Shown in pieces: positions 47,901 through 59,942 of a stretch of 64,000 nt of DNA. The DNA is taken from NCBI GenBank assembly GCA_003117195.1, contig BDSI01000169.1:156997-220996 (forward strand), read 5' to 3'. Below the pieces are notes generated by a model, which ran no database searches, was not told the origin of the DNA, and saw nothing but the letters and a program-made list of their open reading frames with translations. Both the position numbers and the translations under genes were made by a program. This DNA comes from Eudorina sp. 2006-703-Eu-15 (taxonomy: Eukaryota > Chlorophyta > Chlorophyceae > Chlamydomonadales > Volvocaceae). Each line of letters opens with the position of its first letter. Positions within the stretch are counted from its first letter, which is position 1.

Positions 47901-48864
47901 AGAGTTAAGCAAGACCCTCAAATCCAGATTGCGAGAGGGCATCGGCCTCAGCTGCGGGGCCAGGGGTCCGTGCAATGGTGCAAGGCCTAAAACACAAACA
48001 CGTCCCGCACGAGAGGCATGGACCAAGCAAGGACGGGACACGCACGCCGTCGACGCGCTCACGTAGGTCGCACAACTGTGGAGCTGCACCTCCGCGCCCC
48101 CAGCGGTTGGATCTCCACGTCCCCGCAGGACAGGAATCATGCGATCTACGAGTTTAGGCAAGCACCCCAACCTGGGTTTCCAGGTACCCGAGGAATGCAT
48201 CCACCCTGGACACTCCAGTCAGGGGTGCCGTACATGCACAGCTTCACCCCCAAGCCCATACATCCCCAGCCCCATGCACGGCTTCCACAGTTCACCACCG
48301 GCTTCATTGGCCTGTCCACACGCCAAAGCCCCCGGGCCCCAACCCCGCACGCACGAGATCTGGCCGGCTGCTTCTCCCATCGCCACCCGCACGTTTGGCA
48401 TGAGGCGTACGCGACCCGCCCGCTCAGCTCGCGGTTGCCCCCACCGCGCAGCAGCTGTGCAGCTCAAATATCCACCGCGTCGCAATGCCGCCGCCGCCGC
48501 CGCTGCCTGCGAGCGCGATGCGCTCCTGCATCGCCGCCGCCTGGCGCCCTTGACCCCGCCCGGCGCGCAGCTGTGCCCTCTCCACGTCTTTACGTCCTCC
48601 GCCTCCTCTGTGTCCTCCACCATCGCGATCGCCTAACATGTTCCTTCCGCCGCCGCCGCCTCGGTCACCCCGGTAGCCGCCAGCCGTCTCGGCTTCGGTG
48701 CAGGAGATGACGCCGCCGCTTCGGCCCCGTGCGCCGCCGCCTCACCCATCTCCCTCAGTACCTCCTCTGCCGCCTCCCTCACCGCCGCCGCGACCTCCGC
48801 CACCAACCCAGCAGCAGCGGCTTTCACAGATGTCCGGGAGCCCTTCCTCCACCGCTGGCCTCCC

Positions 48865-50150
48865 TCAGCGTCCCGCCCATTGGGGTTCCGAGGGCCTTAT
48901 CACCGTCCTCCGAACCCTACAGCTGCCCTCACCTAACTCATCCCACAGGTCCCGCTCCGGCGTCAGCAGATTGCCGTACGCGCCCGTGGGCGTCGGCGGC
49001 CTCGGCGGCCCCCACGCCAGCGTCACAGCCGGCTGATCCGCCAGCAGCCTGTCCACCGTCATGCCGTTGCGGCGCAATGTGCCCGCCAGCCAGGGGGGCA
49101 GAGACGCGCCCAGCGCCCAGGCGGCGATCAGCAGCGAGTCGGCGCGGCCGTGGCCCTTCTTGTGCCTGGGGGCCGGAGGGCGGGTGTCGGAGGGCGGGTG
49201 TCGCAGGGCGGGTGTCGGAGGGCGGGTGTTGCAGGGCGGGTGTTGCAGGGCGGGTGTCGCAGGGCGGGTTCTCATCCGGAGACACGCGTCGGTATGTGTT
49301 TGGAGAAGACCCATCCGCCCGCCCCGTTGGCCGACCATTGATGTCTTCAAGGATGCGCATCAATCCCCGACCCAGATGAGCTCGTCCAAACCAACCATCA
49401 AACCCGCCCAACCGCCAACCCACTTGAGGATACGGCCCTGGTCGGGGAAGAGCACCCGGGCCAGCGCCAACCCGGCGTCCTTGATCTGGGCGCCGTACAG
49501 CCCCAAGTGCTGCTTCCACCGCCGTACCGGTGCCGTACCCACCTGCACACGGCGCGTGTCGACATCAAACCGGCACAGGATACATCTTTGGGAATTGTGA
49601 TGTTCGACGGGACGTAGAAAGGGGCCCGAGAAACAGACTTCTCCCGCGCAAAACGGCAAATAGAACCACAGCCGCGGTCTCGTAACGGTCGGCGGCGCAG
49701 CCGACTGCGGCCCCGTCCGTCCCATGGGTCACTTCTTCGACAGTGGAGTGGCACGAGGCCGAGCGGCGCCGAGCCGAGTGGGATGCGCCAGTCGGCCGAG
49801 CGCACGAGGGCACGACCAACAACCGGGCGAGATGGAGTCGACAACGCTGCAGCACGAGGCCGTGCGGACTTCATCGCGGTGTGTTTCTTAGGCAGGCAGA
49901 ACAGGAGTGCGTGTCGTTAGCGAAGAAGCCCGCCCGACCCAAACCACCTTCCAAGATACGTGCATGTGTGTGAGTGACGCCAAGCAAGTCAGCCATGCAC
50001 CCGGCCAGCCAGGCAGCCAGCAGCCAGGCAGCCAGCGCAGCCCCCTACCGTGAAGCCCAAGCCAGTCAGGAGCCCCAGCCACGCGCCCGTGCCTCCACGT
50101 AGCCGTACAGGGCCACGCGGCGGCGCTCCCCCGGCGGCGGCAGTGCGGCG
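48865..50150 (-). pseudogene. Partial MOC1-like Holliday junction resolvase, unit 2 copy
   Basis: Same remnant as in unit 1: exons 49424-49542 and from 49165 down to an early stop at 48865. The upstream exon still reads VALYGYVE, then runs into the fused sequence and meets a stop within eight codons (ARARGWGS). No N-terminal exon. Compared with unit 1 it lacks the six-base insertion. Confidence 0.7.
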
Positions 50151-51498
50151 GCGAGGTCACTCGCCTCGTGGTGAGCTGGTCCCTTCCCCATCGGGGGGAG
50201 GGGGGAGGTGCGGGGCTTCATGCGGGCCCGCGGGGGTCGGTGTCGGGGGCCGCGGGAGGTTCTCCTTTCCTGGTCCGGGTGGGGCGATGCGTGGTGGTGG
50301 TCGTAGTGGTGGTGGTGGTGGTAGTGAATCTAGTAATAGTTATGGTGGTGGTGGTGGTGGGAAAGTAGGTTACGGTGGGCGACTACCGTAAGATGAATGG
50401 ATGTGATGAAGTGTTCCGACATCGCATCTGATGGTACCTCGTCGTACCGAACCGTACAGCGCGTTTCTTACTCTCTTTCCGGCTTGCGCTCTTTTCCGTC
50501 CGTCCGTCCGTTGCCCGACCTCTCAAGGCAGGGAGGGCCGCACCGGCGGAAGGAGAGGGGGAGAGTGCGGAGTGAGACGCGCAACCCCTAAGGTAGTGGT
50601 GGTTCCAACCGATGAGTCAACGGTGCCCTCGCAGCACCCCTCCGAGGCCCCCCGCCCGTTGACATCATCCATATGAATACTGTGGTGTGGCATGCTGGGC
50701 AACGGCGGCGTAGCCGGGGGCCCTAGGCGCAGCACAGCCGAGGGCTGAACAAGCGATTCAGCCGGGGCCGAGCTGGATCCTTGGATCCAAGCAGAGCAGC
50801 TGCGGGACGAACGGCTCAAGCGCAAAGGTGCCGAAGAGGTGCTGACGGGTCGCGCAGCACCACGAGGTGCAGACAGTCGCCGGCAAGGCGACCGCGGGTC
50901 GACCCGTACCCGTACATTCCCCTACGTACCCGCCGTCGAAGGTACCACAGGTCGGGCCTCGAACGGTTGTGCTGTTGTGTGGTCCCACGGGGGACGGGGT
51001 GGCGGCCCTCGGGGTGGCCCCGACTGAGGGTCATATGCGGCATATGAGGGATGCATGTGGGGGCGCGGCGGCCATGCCGTGAAACCATCGACCGTCGACG
51101 GGTGGCGCCTCGTATGTGGGGGCCAGGGGAATATTGGGTGGCGGGACATGTGCGGTGACGTCACCCGCGCACACAGATGACGTCACCCGCCAGACCGGGG
51201 GATGTGCTGTGGGTTGCTCCCAGCGATCGTCCGGGCCGGGGGTCGGGGGCCGAGCTGTAGGTCTGCTGGAATTCTCCGACCAAAGAGTTTGGGGGGGGGA
51301 TGCATGGGCGGGGCAGCCATGGGCGGGGCAGCGCGACATGGTGGCGGCGGCGCAATTGGGGGAGAGGGGGCCGAGAATACTGGAGGGTGCAGGACAATGA
51401 AAGGGGTCCGTGGGTCCGATGTAGCATACCAACTTTCTACCACACATCACCTCCATTTCTTTTTCGAGTCACCTACAACACCATGCCATTCAACACAC

Positions 51499-51560
51499 GG
51501 CGTTCCCGGGATTTGAACCCGTCACCCGCCCCCGCTGGTGGGTGCTGCCGGAGGAACACC
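51499..51560 (-). other. tRNA-like element (unit 3)
   Basis: Same sequence as the unit 2 copy, again with B-box and seven-base end pairing but no complete cloverleaf. Confidence 0.4.
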
Positions 51561-51943
51561 ACGTCGACAGCGGATGAAGCTCAGCGGCGACATCCGCTGC
51601 TGCTCAGAGCTGCCGCTCCTCCCGCCAGGGCCTCCCCACGGTCTGCAAGCCTGCTCAGTTATGCCGCGCATCCGACGACGTCCTGGCCCGGGCCCCGTGG
51701 ACGTGTCGAGGGCCCCCTGACGCTCCCAGCACAACCACAGCGCAGGGAGGGCGGGACGCGCACATGGGCGCACAGACGAAGAGAACTGGGTACGAAGAAC
51801 CGCCCCACCACAGGGGCCATTGCAAAAACACGGGCTACGCTGACCTTTCAAGAACTACTCAGCGGCTGCACACAACAAAAGCACGTCTCACGCGGCAGCA
51901 CGAGTTGACACCCTGGCAACCACGCGAGGAAACCCCCCTCCGC

Positions 51944-52060
51944 ACTGATTCCCAGTTCCCCCTCCCCGCATTGATTCCCAGTTCCCCCTCCCCGCACTGA
52001 TTCCCAGTTCCCCCTCCCCGCACTGATTCCCAGTTCCCCTCCCCGCACTGATTCCCAGCC
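51944..52060. repeat. 26-bp minisatellite, 5 copies (unit 3)
   Basis: Five copies, one with GCATTGATT and one lacking a C in the spacer. Confidence 0.92.
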
Positions 52061-52172
52061 CAAACGTCACGGCTTGACCAGCGCTGCGCCTCGCACTTGC
52101 TCCCCGCCGTACCCCGGCCGGGATGAGGTGCTGCGGCCTCACCCAGTCCAAGCCGCGGCGGGGGACACCAAG

Positions 52173-52174
<2 letters not shown>

Positions 52175-52258
<84 letters not shown>

Positions 52259-53827
52259 GTCTGCTTATTCGCGGCTCAGCTTTTCTCCTTGATAACACAC
52301 ACACACACACACACACTGCATCTTCGTCTCCGTCTACCGTGTCGTCGTCGGGCTGTGGTCAACGCCGTCGCGCTCGTCTCGGCCACCCACCCACCCACCC
52401 CCGCGAGCCTCCGCCACCCCCAACCCCACTCGCGCTCATCCACCGTGCTGCGCCCGTCTGGGCCAGTCGGGCAGGCGGCGGTAAATGACGTGACATGCGG
52501 ATTCAATGGGCACCGTGATGCCCCCGCTCTGATACCGTCCGCCGTCCTCCTCCCCCGTGCACGCCCCCTCCGCACCCGGCCACGCACACACACACACACA
52601 CAGCTTTTCTCCTTGATAACACACACACACACGCGCCCCCCCACCCACCCCCCCACCCCCCCCCACCCACCCCCCACCCCCACCCACCCACCCCCCCCCA
52701 CCCACCCCACCCCACCCCACCCACCCACCACCCCACCCCACCACCCCACCCTACCTCCGCCCCCGGTGCCCCCACTCGTCGTCCCTCCGCCCGCCCCCTT
52801 CCTGCTCCTCCCTGCCACCCTGCTACCACCTGTCTTTCTCACCGCTGACTCCCGCCCGCGTGCCCCCCGGCGCCTGTTCTTGCCCTTGCGCCTGTTGTTG
52901 CCCCTGCGCCGGTGGTCGCCCCCGCTGCCCCTGTTATTGCCCCCGGTTGCCCCCCCCCTTGCCACCCACCCGCCGCCCAACTGCATCCCCGGCGCGCAGC
53001 ATGCACTTGCGCGCTTGGGCTTCCGGCGTAGTGGGGAGCTCTGTGAGAGTCCGCACGCCGGCACCGCCGCATCTGCGATTAGTTCTTTGCCCCTGCGCTG
53101 TGACGGCAGTTGACCGCGTTCGTACCCGGCGCATCACTGCAAATTCGGCACCCGCATCTTTGCATTCCATTTGCTTTGCTCGTTTTTTCCTTCTTACTAA
53201 CAACTTTTAGGACCGTCGCGCTCACGTGTGTCCCTGTCTTGCCATCCGCCTTGCATGTCCTCCGACTTCGCTTCGATAACCACTGACGGTGCTGCTTCGC
53301 TTGGTGCTCCCGTTTCTGCATTCAGGTCAGTATCTTTTTCCTTCTGCACGGGCTGGGACGGTTGTGCCGGGCACTTGCTTGCTGTCGGCATCGCACGCGC
53401 TGTTGACGCATACGCCCTTGCTTTTGCTGCACCTTAGGATCAGTAGGTAGTTTAGTCGAGTTTCGTCTGCATTAGCCTACGGCGTCATAGCCGCTACTTC
53501 TGCTGGCGTAACGGCGCCCACCGGCGCTCGACAACGATACGGGGCGCCACGGCATCACGGACTACACCACCTTGGGACTACTTATGGTCGACATACTTCG
53601 CCCTGGCATATTGGTAACTCTGGTCTCGGTCTCAGTCGTCGGTTGCATTACTGGACACCGGTCTGTTTTTTCGCGGCTCAGCTTTTCTCTTTGATAACAC
53701 ACACACACACACACACACACACGCAGGTTCTATGGTAAGTACGCACACACGCGGGTTGCAATTCTAAACACACGCAGGTTCTATGGTAAGTAAGATACCT
53801 GGGATCGGGCGGGCCGGCGGGTTGCAC
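52175..53827. other. Unit 3-specific stretch with CA tract and a thrice-repeated motif
   Basis: Replaces about 180 bases found between the 26-bp and 743-bp arrays of the other units. It starts with a perfect (CA)n tract (52177-52255). The motif CAGCTTTTCTCCTTGATAAC followed by CA repeats appears at about 52277, 52601 and (one base changed) 53678. The first and last share a longer TTCGCGGCTCAGC lead. Between them lies a CCCA-rich tract (52630-52760) and, on the - strand, a 64-codon frame from ATG (53391-53197, MPTASKCPAQPSQP) of unknown nature. Confidence 0.7.
52177..52255. repeat. (CA)n microsatellite
   Basis: About 39 uninterrupted CA units at the left end of the unit 3-specific stretch. 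Confidence 0.95.
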
Positions 53828-55812
53828 TTCTAAACACACACACACACACATCGATACGCGCCCTACGATGTTGACGCCTAGGTTTGCTGGCTGTGCTTTC
53901 TTTAGCTGTAGCTGCGCTTTTAGGTTTGCTGTACTTTGGCTGTAGCTGTTGTTGCTGTCGGTTTGTCGTTTCACTCGGGGGTGCGACCGCGAACGCACTT
54001 GCAGATAGAGACTCCGGAGGACGTGACGCGTCTTGCATCACCCACCGAAAAGGCCGCCTTAAGACCCGTGACGCGTGTTGGTCCCAACTGAAGCGCATCA
54101 TCGGCAAGCAGATCCAAGATAGATAGACCTGCAGGGTGGCGACGCGGGAGGAGGAGGGAGGGAGGGAGGCGTAAGAGCCGTAAATGTGGGGGCGTTATCG
54201 GGACACGGCAGAAGAATCGGCAGGACTGTACGAGACTGTACGGAACCCAGATGGTCGAACCGCACAAGATCCGCGACAACGCATGAATGGAACAGCGAGA
54301 AGACAGGCAAGAATATCCAACCACGGAGCCGCTGGCCATGACCGGAATCGACGTGCATGCCGCGGACTTGCTAACACCACCCTTACTACACCCTTAAGGT
54401 TGCCGTTGACACTGTCCGACATTGTCATGCCGTCGCGTCCTGGACATGGGCAGATGTCGGACAGCGCCGCCTCGATGCCGGAGGGCCGAAGGGGAAAAGG
54501 GGGGAGGGAAAGAGGGGGGCGAGAACGTCAATAAACAGCTTGGTAGCGTATGGGGCAGTACTACCGCACACACACATACACACACACACACCCCGATACG
54601 CGCCCTACGATGTTGACGCCTAGGTTTGCTGGCTGTGCTTTCTTTAGCTGTAGCTGCGCTTTTAGGTTTGCTGTACTTTGGCTGTAGCTGTTGTTGCTGT
54701 CGGTTTGTCGTTTCACTCGGGGGTGCGACCGCGAACGCACTTGCAGATAGAGACTCCGGAGGACGTGACGCGTCTTGCATCACCCACCGAAAAGGCCGCC
54801 TTGAGACCCGTGACGCGTGTTGGTCCCAACTGAAGCGCATCATCGGCAAGCAGATCCAAGATAGATAGACCTGCAGGGTGGCGACGCGGGAGGAGGAGGG
54901 AGGGAGGGAGGCGTAAGAGCCGTAAATGTGGGGGCGTTATCGGGACACGGCAGAAGAATCGGCAGGACTGTACGAGACTGTACGGAACCCAGATGGTCGA
55001 ACCGCACAAGATCCGCGACAACGCATGAATGGAACAGCGAGAAGACAGGCAAGAATATCCAACCACGGAGCCGCTGGCCATGACCGGAATCGACGTGCAT
55101 GCCGCGGACCTGCTAACACCACCCTTACTACACCCTTAAGGTTGCCGTTGACACTGTCCGACATTGTCATGCCGTCGCGTCCTGGACATGGGCAGATGTC
55201 GGACAGCGCCGCCTCGATGCCGGAGGGCCGAAGGGGAAAAGGGGGAGGGAAAGAGGGGGGCGAGAACGTCAATAAACAGCTTGGTAGCGTATGGGGCAGT
55301 ACTACCGCACACACACATACACACACACACACCCCGATACGCGCCCTACGATGTTGACGCCTAGGTTTGCTGGCTGTGCTTTCTTTAGCTGTAGCTGCGC
55401 TTTGAGGTTTGCTGTACTTTGGCTGTAGCTGTTGCAGCTGTCGGTTTGTCGTTTCACTCGGGGGTGCGACCGCGAACGCACTTGCAGATAGAGACTCCGG
55501 AGGACGTGACGCGTCTTGCATCACCCACCGAAAAGGCCGCCCTGAGACCCGTGACGCGTGTTGGTCCCAACTGAAGCGCATCATCGGCAAGCAGATCCAA
55601 GATAGATAGACCTGCTGCAGGGTGGCGACGCGGGAGGAGGAGGGAGGGAGGGAGGCGTAAGAGCCGTAAATGTGGTGGCGTTATCGGGACACGGCAGAAG
55701 AATCGGCAGGACTGTACGAGACTGTACGGAACCCAGATGGTCGAACCGCACAAGATCCGCGACAACGCATGAATGGAACAGCGAGAAGACAGGCAAGACT
55801 ATCCAACCACGG
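53828..55812. repeat. Array of about 743-bp repeats, 3 copies (unit 3)
   Basis: Landmark starts at about 53850, 54593 and 55336. All three share changes not seen in units 1 and 2 (CACCGAAAAGGCC, GAACCGCACAAGATCCGCG), so this array has been homogenised within itself. Confidence 0.93.
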
Positions 55813-58800
55813 ATACCACGGAGCCGCTGGCCGTGCGAATGACATATCCCCGAGCCCAACCCAAGGTAGATACCCGTTGGCGCATTACCCCTCCCTGGGC
55901 CCGACCCAACGACCCGGCACATGATCCCGAGCCCAGCCCAATCGTCGCCTACCGGATTTGGGGTCGCGTCACGGCCGAGGCGCACTCGAAGGTGACACGC
56001 GCTGAGGTCTTGGCGATGCAGCGGGATTCGTTAGACGGTGAGTGTTCGTGTTGGCAAACCCGACGAAGCACCCCTTCCGATGAGCGATCCTGCAAGCAAG
56101 CAACGACACAAGGGCGGGGTCAGAGTGGAAAGCTGGCTTACTTGCGAAGCAAAACTTACCTGAACTTACCGCGCCTGTCAGCAAGTAATAAGTAAAGACC
56201 AACGGAGTCAGCTCGTGCCCATCAGGGGCAGATCCGTGTCATCGTACAGCAGGCGATGAGCGGTCCTTCAAGCAAGTTCGGACGCACGCACGGAGTCAGC
56301 TCGTGCTGTAATGAACGGCAGCAGCACTTGCATGTAGATGCGGACAAACATACCTTCGAGGCGACACACCGCTGGCAATGCGATGCACCGATGCGATGAA
56401 CCAATGCGATGCACGTGCCTGCAAGCAAGTAAGCAGGCACAAAGCCAACCCGTGTCGTCGCTTGTGCTGTAAGCGGCCGCCTTGAGTGTTGTGCGGTGCT
56501 TTGGTCCGAACTTGAGCGCATCGTGGACTTTCAGGTCCATCATCTGCATGTCAGGGTGGCAGCAAGGGCAGAGGAGGGAGGGAGGCGTGAGGGACGTTGA
56601 TGTGCGTGGAGGCGTTATCGGGAGGCGGAAGCAGGCAGGAAGGGCAGGAGGACCGCGCGAGAAGCAACCGACCGGTTGGGCCTGCTGGTCACCGTGTTAA
56701 TGAAACAAGATTACCAGATAACAAAGTTCGCAATAGAATTGAAATTGTCAACAAGGGGCGGAATTGCTGCAGTGCAGCCTTTGATTGGCAACCAGGTGAC
56801 GTAAAGCGCGAACGGCTCAAAACCGGAAAACCGGAAGTTTACCTTTATGATGAAGTCGCTGTCGCCACAGCCAGAGTGAAGTCCTTCGACTGGGCCCAAC
56901 CCAAGACTTCCGAAGAGTATGAGCTGAACCAGAGCTGAACGTTTCCAGTATGAAAATCACATACCAAGCTAAACTCAAATTGAAATAGTGCATCGGTGCA
57001 TCGTGTAAGAAGAATCTGCAGGGAGGCAGTGCTTCGGGACAATAAAAGAACTCAGCTGGAGCGAGAGCGCAATAAGAAAACTGTATGAGAGCTGGTATCT
57101 CAGAGGCTAATTAATCCAGCAGCTTTGTGGTGAAAAAGGAGGCCAGTCGCAGGTTGATATAGGATGTCCAATGTACGAAAGCAGCGGCGAGGCTCTCGGC
57201 CGTGCAGATGCCCGGCTCCTCTGTCTGACAATCCTGTCTTACGAGATGCTACTGCTGGTTCGTATACACTAATGGCAATCGCACATGTCTGACAACTTGA
57301 CCGGGTCGGACTGCTCTGGTTTTCAGGTGAAAACCATGGGTTGAGTTGTGGGGCCCTAGTGGCCCTAGCACCTTACCACGCAGCTTGCGGATAGGCGATA
57401 AGATCGGCTCACCTATTCTTTGCTGGATAACACTGGATAACACTGACATACAACCGGGCGAAGGGTCACTGGGAATACTCCCGTTCGGTTTTCAGCGTCA
57501 TTCCGCATCAGCCAGTAAACACTAGGTGAGCTGGATGGTCTTATCGCTTATGCGCAACCTGCGTGGTGAGAGTGCGCGTGCGCCGAAACTCTTCCCATGG
57601 TTTTGGCATAAACCTAACCAAAGCAGTACTGACCTTGTCAGCTTGTCAGGCATGTGCCCAGCCTGTGGGCTGTGCCTCGGGCCTCCGGGCGCAGCCAGCT
57701 GCTGTGGTATTCGTCACGGCGAATCTCCTTGTGCCTTGCGCCGTCTGCGCTAGAACTATGCTGTGTTCGCTTCGCCCCGCTGCACAACGAACAGAAGTGG
57801 CAAGCCGGGCCAACCTCTGATAGCCTGCCTACCTGCAACCTCTGATAGCCTGCCTACCAGCTCTGCAGCCCGCCTATTTCGGCTCACTTCCATCTGTAGC
57901 TGCGGGCTTCCCTGCAACATGTGCTGGGGGGGCTCCATGACGCGCTCCCGAGGTCCGAATGTTGGGCGGGTGGCGACAAGCAAGCCGCAGTTAATGGCTG
58001 CCAGTTTACATGGACTACGGTTGCTCAGAGAAAATTGTTGAAGGCGCACACCAAAGAGTCTGGAAGTTATGGCGAGTTCGCTGGATCGATGCCTGCTATG
58101 GTTCTGTTGGCCACCAAATTCCAGAGAATGTTATCCAGGATAAAATGAAAACAAGATGTAGCTGGTGAGGCCACCAATCTGTAAAATGTCGCTATCCAAA
58201 ACATAAAGAAAAGCATAAAAGATGCTATGGTTGTGTTGGCCCCAGCCACATTCTAATAGAGGGTGCCGTCCAAACAAGACAAGCAAAGAAAAGGGATTAT
58301 ATCAAGATAAGAAGCTGCGGCTTGCGGGGCTTGGCCTTCTTTATCGCAGATACGGAATCATCCTTCCGCGCCTGGTCATTAGTATCTGACGTATTTGGTC
58401 CTGTTATCATAATTAAAGAATGTTGTGCGGCGTCGTTCAAGAAAGTCGTGCAGGACGCGCACTTGAAATCGACAACTCCCAACTGTAACCGCCGCACGAC
58501 CGGACGCCGAGCTCATACCGACTGAGGTGACTAGCTCTTCGTTCATCGGTGTTATATGGGTCAGCTGCACTCTCCTGCACTTCGGCACGAGGCAGTGCCA
58601 TGGAGGCTGGCCCAACCTTACCCGTGAACGACCGGCACGACCGCTGGGGCTCTATCAACGGGTTCAGACCCAAAGCCAGCACTCGTGAGCAGCACTCGTG
58701 AGCAACCCGTCCGGTTATGTGGCATCCCCATTATTATGCTCATCCGTGCGGCACCTGAGCGCGTCCTGGAGGGGGTCAGCCGCTGGCGGCCAAGGCCCCA

Positions 58801-59048
58801 GGCGCGTGTCGTCAGAGAGGGTCAGAGTTAAGCAAGACCCTCAAATCCAGATTGCGAGAGGGCATCGGCCTCAGCTGCGGGGCCAGGGGTCCGTGCAATG
58901 GTGCAAGGCCTAAAACACAAACACGTCCCGCACGAGAGGCATGGACCAAGCAAGGACGGGGCACGCACGCCGTCGACGCGCTCACGTAGGTCGCACAACT
59001 GTGGAGCTGCACCTCCGCGCCCCGTGCGGTTGGATCTCCACGTCCCCG

Positions 59049-59403
59049 TCTCACAACACTCACACGGTCCTGCTGGCCAAGGCGTGTCTGCGACCCTTCC
59101 CACAGGGCCTGACTGCAGGTACGGCCAGTGTGGCGAGGCGTGACCTCTTGCATGGGGGCGACCGACGGGGTCAAAAGTGGGTTTGAGAAAGGGCTGCGCA
59201 AACGTGCACGGCGATGACAGCGCGGGTCCCCGACAAAACGCCGTGCCGACACCAGCTAGCGTCGTGGCCACACCCTTGCAGCTCTGCTCACTGATAGCGC
59301 CGAGCGCTTTGGACTCCGGCCTTGCAACCTCAGACCGTATCACCCAGACCACCAACGCAAACTAGACTCTTGACGACGAACACCAGACCTTCGGACACAG
59401 CCG
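59049..59403. other. 355-bp segment present only in unit 3
   Basis: Units 1 and 2 read CACGTCCCCG directly into CAGGACAGG. In unit 3 these are separated by 355 bases starting TCTCACAACACTCACACGG and ending CACAGCCG. A CCG is repeated at the two edges. No inverted ends or coding frame are obvious. It is either an insertion or ancestral DNA lost from the other units. Confidence 0.75.
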
Positions 59404-59942
59404 CAGGACAGGAATCATGCGATCTACGAGTTCAGGCAAGCACCCCAACCTGGGCTTCCAGGTACCCGAGGAATGCATCCACCCTGGACACTCCAGTCAG
59501 GGGTGCCGTACATGCACAGCTTCACCCCCAAGCCCATACATCCCCAGCCCCATGCACGGCTTCCACAGTTCACCACCGGCTTCATTGGCCTGTCCACACG
59601 CCAGAGCCCCCGGGCCCCAACCCCGCACGCATGGGATCTGGCCGGCTGCTTCTCCCATCGCCACCCGCACGTTTGGCATGAGGCGTGCGCGACCCGCCCG
59701 CTCAGCTCGCGGTTGCCCCCACCGCGCAGCAGCTGTGCAGCTCAAATATCCACCGCGTCGCAATGCCGCCGCCGCCGCCGCTGCCTGCGAGCGCGATGCG
59801 CTCCTGCATCGCCGCCGCCTGGCGCCCTTGACCCCGCCCGGCGCGCAGCTGTGCCCTCTCCACGTCTTTACCTCCTCCGCCTCCTCTGTGTCCTCCACCA
59901 CCGCGATCGCCTAACGTGTTCCTTCCGCCGCCGCCGCCTCGG

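Larger units (their letters stand above)
39177..50155. repeat. Large tandem repeat unit 2 (11.0 kb)
   Basis: Second copy. It has no transposon, the longest 26-bp array (11 copies) and five 743-bp repeats, which together explain its extra length against unit 1 minus the transposon. The region from about 46.6 to 49.98 kb matches unit 1 almost base for base. Confidence 0.93.
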
